Below the pieces are notes generated by a model. It was given only the letters and a program-made list of their open reading frames with translations. It did not search any database and was not told the origin of the DNA. A stretch of DNA of 64,000 nt, from the NCBI RefSeq assembly GCF_030915385.1, contig NZ_CP133268.1:124001-188000 (forward strand), given 5' to 3'. The stretch is from Neobacillus sp. PS3-12. GTDB taxonomy: Bacteria; Bacillota; Bacilli; Bacillales; Cytobacillaceae. Shown here piece by piece: positions 62,666 to 64,000 of this stretch (within the stretch, counting starts at the first letter, position 1; the number at the start of each line of letters is the position of its first letter). Made by a program: the position numbers and the translations under genes.

Positions 62666-62936
62666 TTCCTTGGATTTTACGTTTTCTATCATGTTTAAAA
62701 AGAAAAATAGAAGTAAATAACTTTGGAGGTAGTTGACACAAAAGTCCTGCATACTTTAGCAATTCAGTGGTAACACGTAATTGGAAATGATAGTTGGAAT
62801 GAATTTAGGTCACACAGCCTACTTACTTTTAATCGTCTACTATATTTTAAGGTGTAGTTCACCATTTTTAACTCACGAAATTTGTGTGATTTGCAAAACT
62901 ATATTTCACCAAAAAAGGAGACTTAACGTACCTATT

Positions 62937-64000
62937 ATGGAAAAGATTTATAAATTACATCTTAATATTTTTTTGATATTGCTTAGTATGTTGGGAGGGT
63001 TTATTTTTTCTTTCATCGGATCACCAATCTCTTGGTTGCTTGGAAGTTTAATCTTTGCATGGTTGTTATGCACCATCGGAGCAAAATGGCTTAAGCTTGA
63101 AGAAGAAAAGCGAATCCATCCTTTTTGGCGGCAACTTGGGCAAACCATTTTAGGAATTGAATTGGGACAAAACTTTAAAGTGTCGATTCTAGATACTTTT
63201 GAAGATCATTTTATAGTAATCGTTATTGCTTTACTATCCACCATAGCGATTTCTATTTTGTCTGGAATTTTGTTATGGCGCTTTAGCTCTGCAAGTATGA
63301 TGACTTGCCTATTCGGTAGTACTCCTGGTGGAATATCTGCAATGCCTGCAATTGCAGATGAAGTAGGGGCAAATGCTTTGGTTGTTACGTTCATCCAAAC
63401 ACTTCGTATTTTACTAGTTGTTGGTATCCTTCCCTTTATTGTTGGGGTTCTGCCTTCCCATTCTGGAAAAATCGATCACATTAATCACCAAAGTTATTCG
63501 CTATTCAGTTCGTTTTGGACGTGTGTTTTAATTATAGGGGCGTGTGGGGGTGCGTTGATAGGAAAGAAAATAAAAATGCCTGCCCCGTGGCTAATCGGAA
63601 GCATGCTAGGAGTAACATGTATTCAATTTATCGTCACACTTGTTTTCAAGGATGGGGTTAAGGCTCTTTGGTCTCATAATCTTATCATATTGGCGCAAAT
63701 TTTAATCGGATCAAGCATTGGCTCCCGTGTAGGTATGAAAATGTTTAAAGAACTAGGGCAAACTTTCTTTGTTAGTTTAATCAGTACATCAAGCCTTGTT
63801 ATACTTTTAAGTTTACTTTCAGTAGGAATTTCAAAGATCACTCATATACCACTAGTAACATGTATTTTAGCCTTTGCACCCGGAGGAGTAGCTGAAATGA
63901 CAACTACCGCTATTGCTCTTCATGCCGACTCTACTTTTGTTTTAGCGGTTCAATCGCTTAGATTAATGACGATCCTTATTCTACTGCCTCCTCTTTTTCG
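62937..64000 (+). CDS. AbrB-family membrane protein (PF05145), cut by window end
   Basis: At least 354 residues of a membrane protein with two repeats, each carrying a Gly-Pro-Gly-rich re-entrant-like loop: GSTPGGISAMPAIADEVGA near residue 120 and FAPGGVAEMTTTAIALHAD near residue 315, the pattern of the AbrB (formerly ammonia monooxygenase-like) transporter family. Despite the name it is not a DNA-binding AbrB. ATG 62937 is about 16 nt after an AAAGGAG block, longer than ideal, so a different start is possible. Only a few C-terminal residues should be missing. Substrate unknown. Confidence 0.82.
   Translation, partial: MEKIYKLHLNIFLILLSMLGGFIFSFIGSPISWLLGSLIFAWLLCTIGAKWLKLEEEKRIHPFWRQLGQTILGIELGQNFKVSILDTFEDHFIVIVIALLSTIAISILSGILLWRFSSASMMTCLFGSTPGGISAMPAIADEVGANALVVTFIQTLRILLVVGILPFIVGVLPSHSGKIDHINHQSYSLFSSFWTCVLIIGACGGALIGKKIKMPAPWLIGSMLGVTCIQFIVTLVFKDGVKALWSHNLIILAQILIGSSIGSRVGMKMFKELGQTFFVSLISTSSLVILLSLLSVGISKITHIPLVTCILAFAPGGVAEMTTTAIALHADSTFVLAVQSLRLMTILILLPPLF

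Overview
The window reads as chromosomal DNA of a low-G+C, endospore-forming member of the Bacillaceae. The grounds are Shine-Dalgarno-rich genes with many TTG/GTG starts, spoVS, a spoIIS toxin-antitoxin relic, DUF3231, DUF2187 and CWC small proteins, a bioWAFDBI operon in the Bacillus subtilis order, and B12 and c-di-AMP riboswitches of Bacillus type. The genus cannot be fixed from this sequence alone. No rRNA, tRNA or intact prophage was seen.

Layout. 1-5.4 kb: 3'-truncated glutamate racemase, a VOC protein, two small membrane proteins, a truncated aldo/keto reductase behind a carboxymuconolactone decarboxylase, and a 5'-truncated spoIISA with spoIISB. 5.8-10.7 kb: a DUF4309 lipoprotein and a potassium locus: a c-di-AMP riboswitch in front of a kimA gene that has lost its middle, then kdpDE without kdpFABC. 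10.9-19.2 kb: EamA exporter with divergent LysR, HAD phosphatase with DeoR regulator, a DoxX protein, DUF3231, an aldo/keto reductase and a flavin/PLP-fold stress protein. 19.5-21.8 kb: a visibly G+C-rich ABC exporter pair (natAB type), probably acquired. 22-32 kb: small genes, a MarR regulator, an unknown ORF fused in frame to the C-terminal part of a TnpB, DNA-3-methyladenine glycosylase, spoVS, DoxX, relics, a pabA-like gene with a motif deletion and an ion permease. 32.4-39.2 kb: the biotin operon with promoter, BirA-type operator and an unusually long leader. 39.4-46.7 kb: a B12-riboswitch-controlled nrdHIEF-dut-nrdDG operon. 46.8-49 kb: purF and the PduO-type cobalamin adenosyltransferase. 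49-50.4 kb: degenerate copies of genes found elsewhere in the window, plus two arrays of hairpin repeats with a 52-bp period. 50.6-54.6 kb: staygreen protein, retropepsin-like pair, and second copies of doxX, the unknown ORF and tag. 55.5-64 kb: a domain-permuted GH3 glycosidase, a CuA-type cupredoxin lipoprotein, a TetR-controlled EmrAB efflux system, and an AbrB-family membrane protein cut by the window end.

How it fits together. The ribonucleotide reductase operon (oxygen-dependent class Ib plus anaerobic class III) under a B12 riboswitch, with a cobalamin adenosyltransferase 2.6 kb away, suggests a cell that also has a B12-dependent class II reductase elsewhere and uses it when B12 is present. 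The K+ locus is partly decayed. The strongest theme is duplication followed by decay: doxX (three intact, two relics), the orfX-tag cassette (two copies), the aldo/keto reductase plus stress-protein pair (one intact, one relic), the GH3 5' end (one relic), and several dispersed palindromic repeat families. Four genes (natB type, bioA, nrdD, a rhodanese relic) each carry a one-base deletion; three of these lie in G or C runs, so base-calling error must be excluded before calling the first three pseudogenes.
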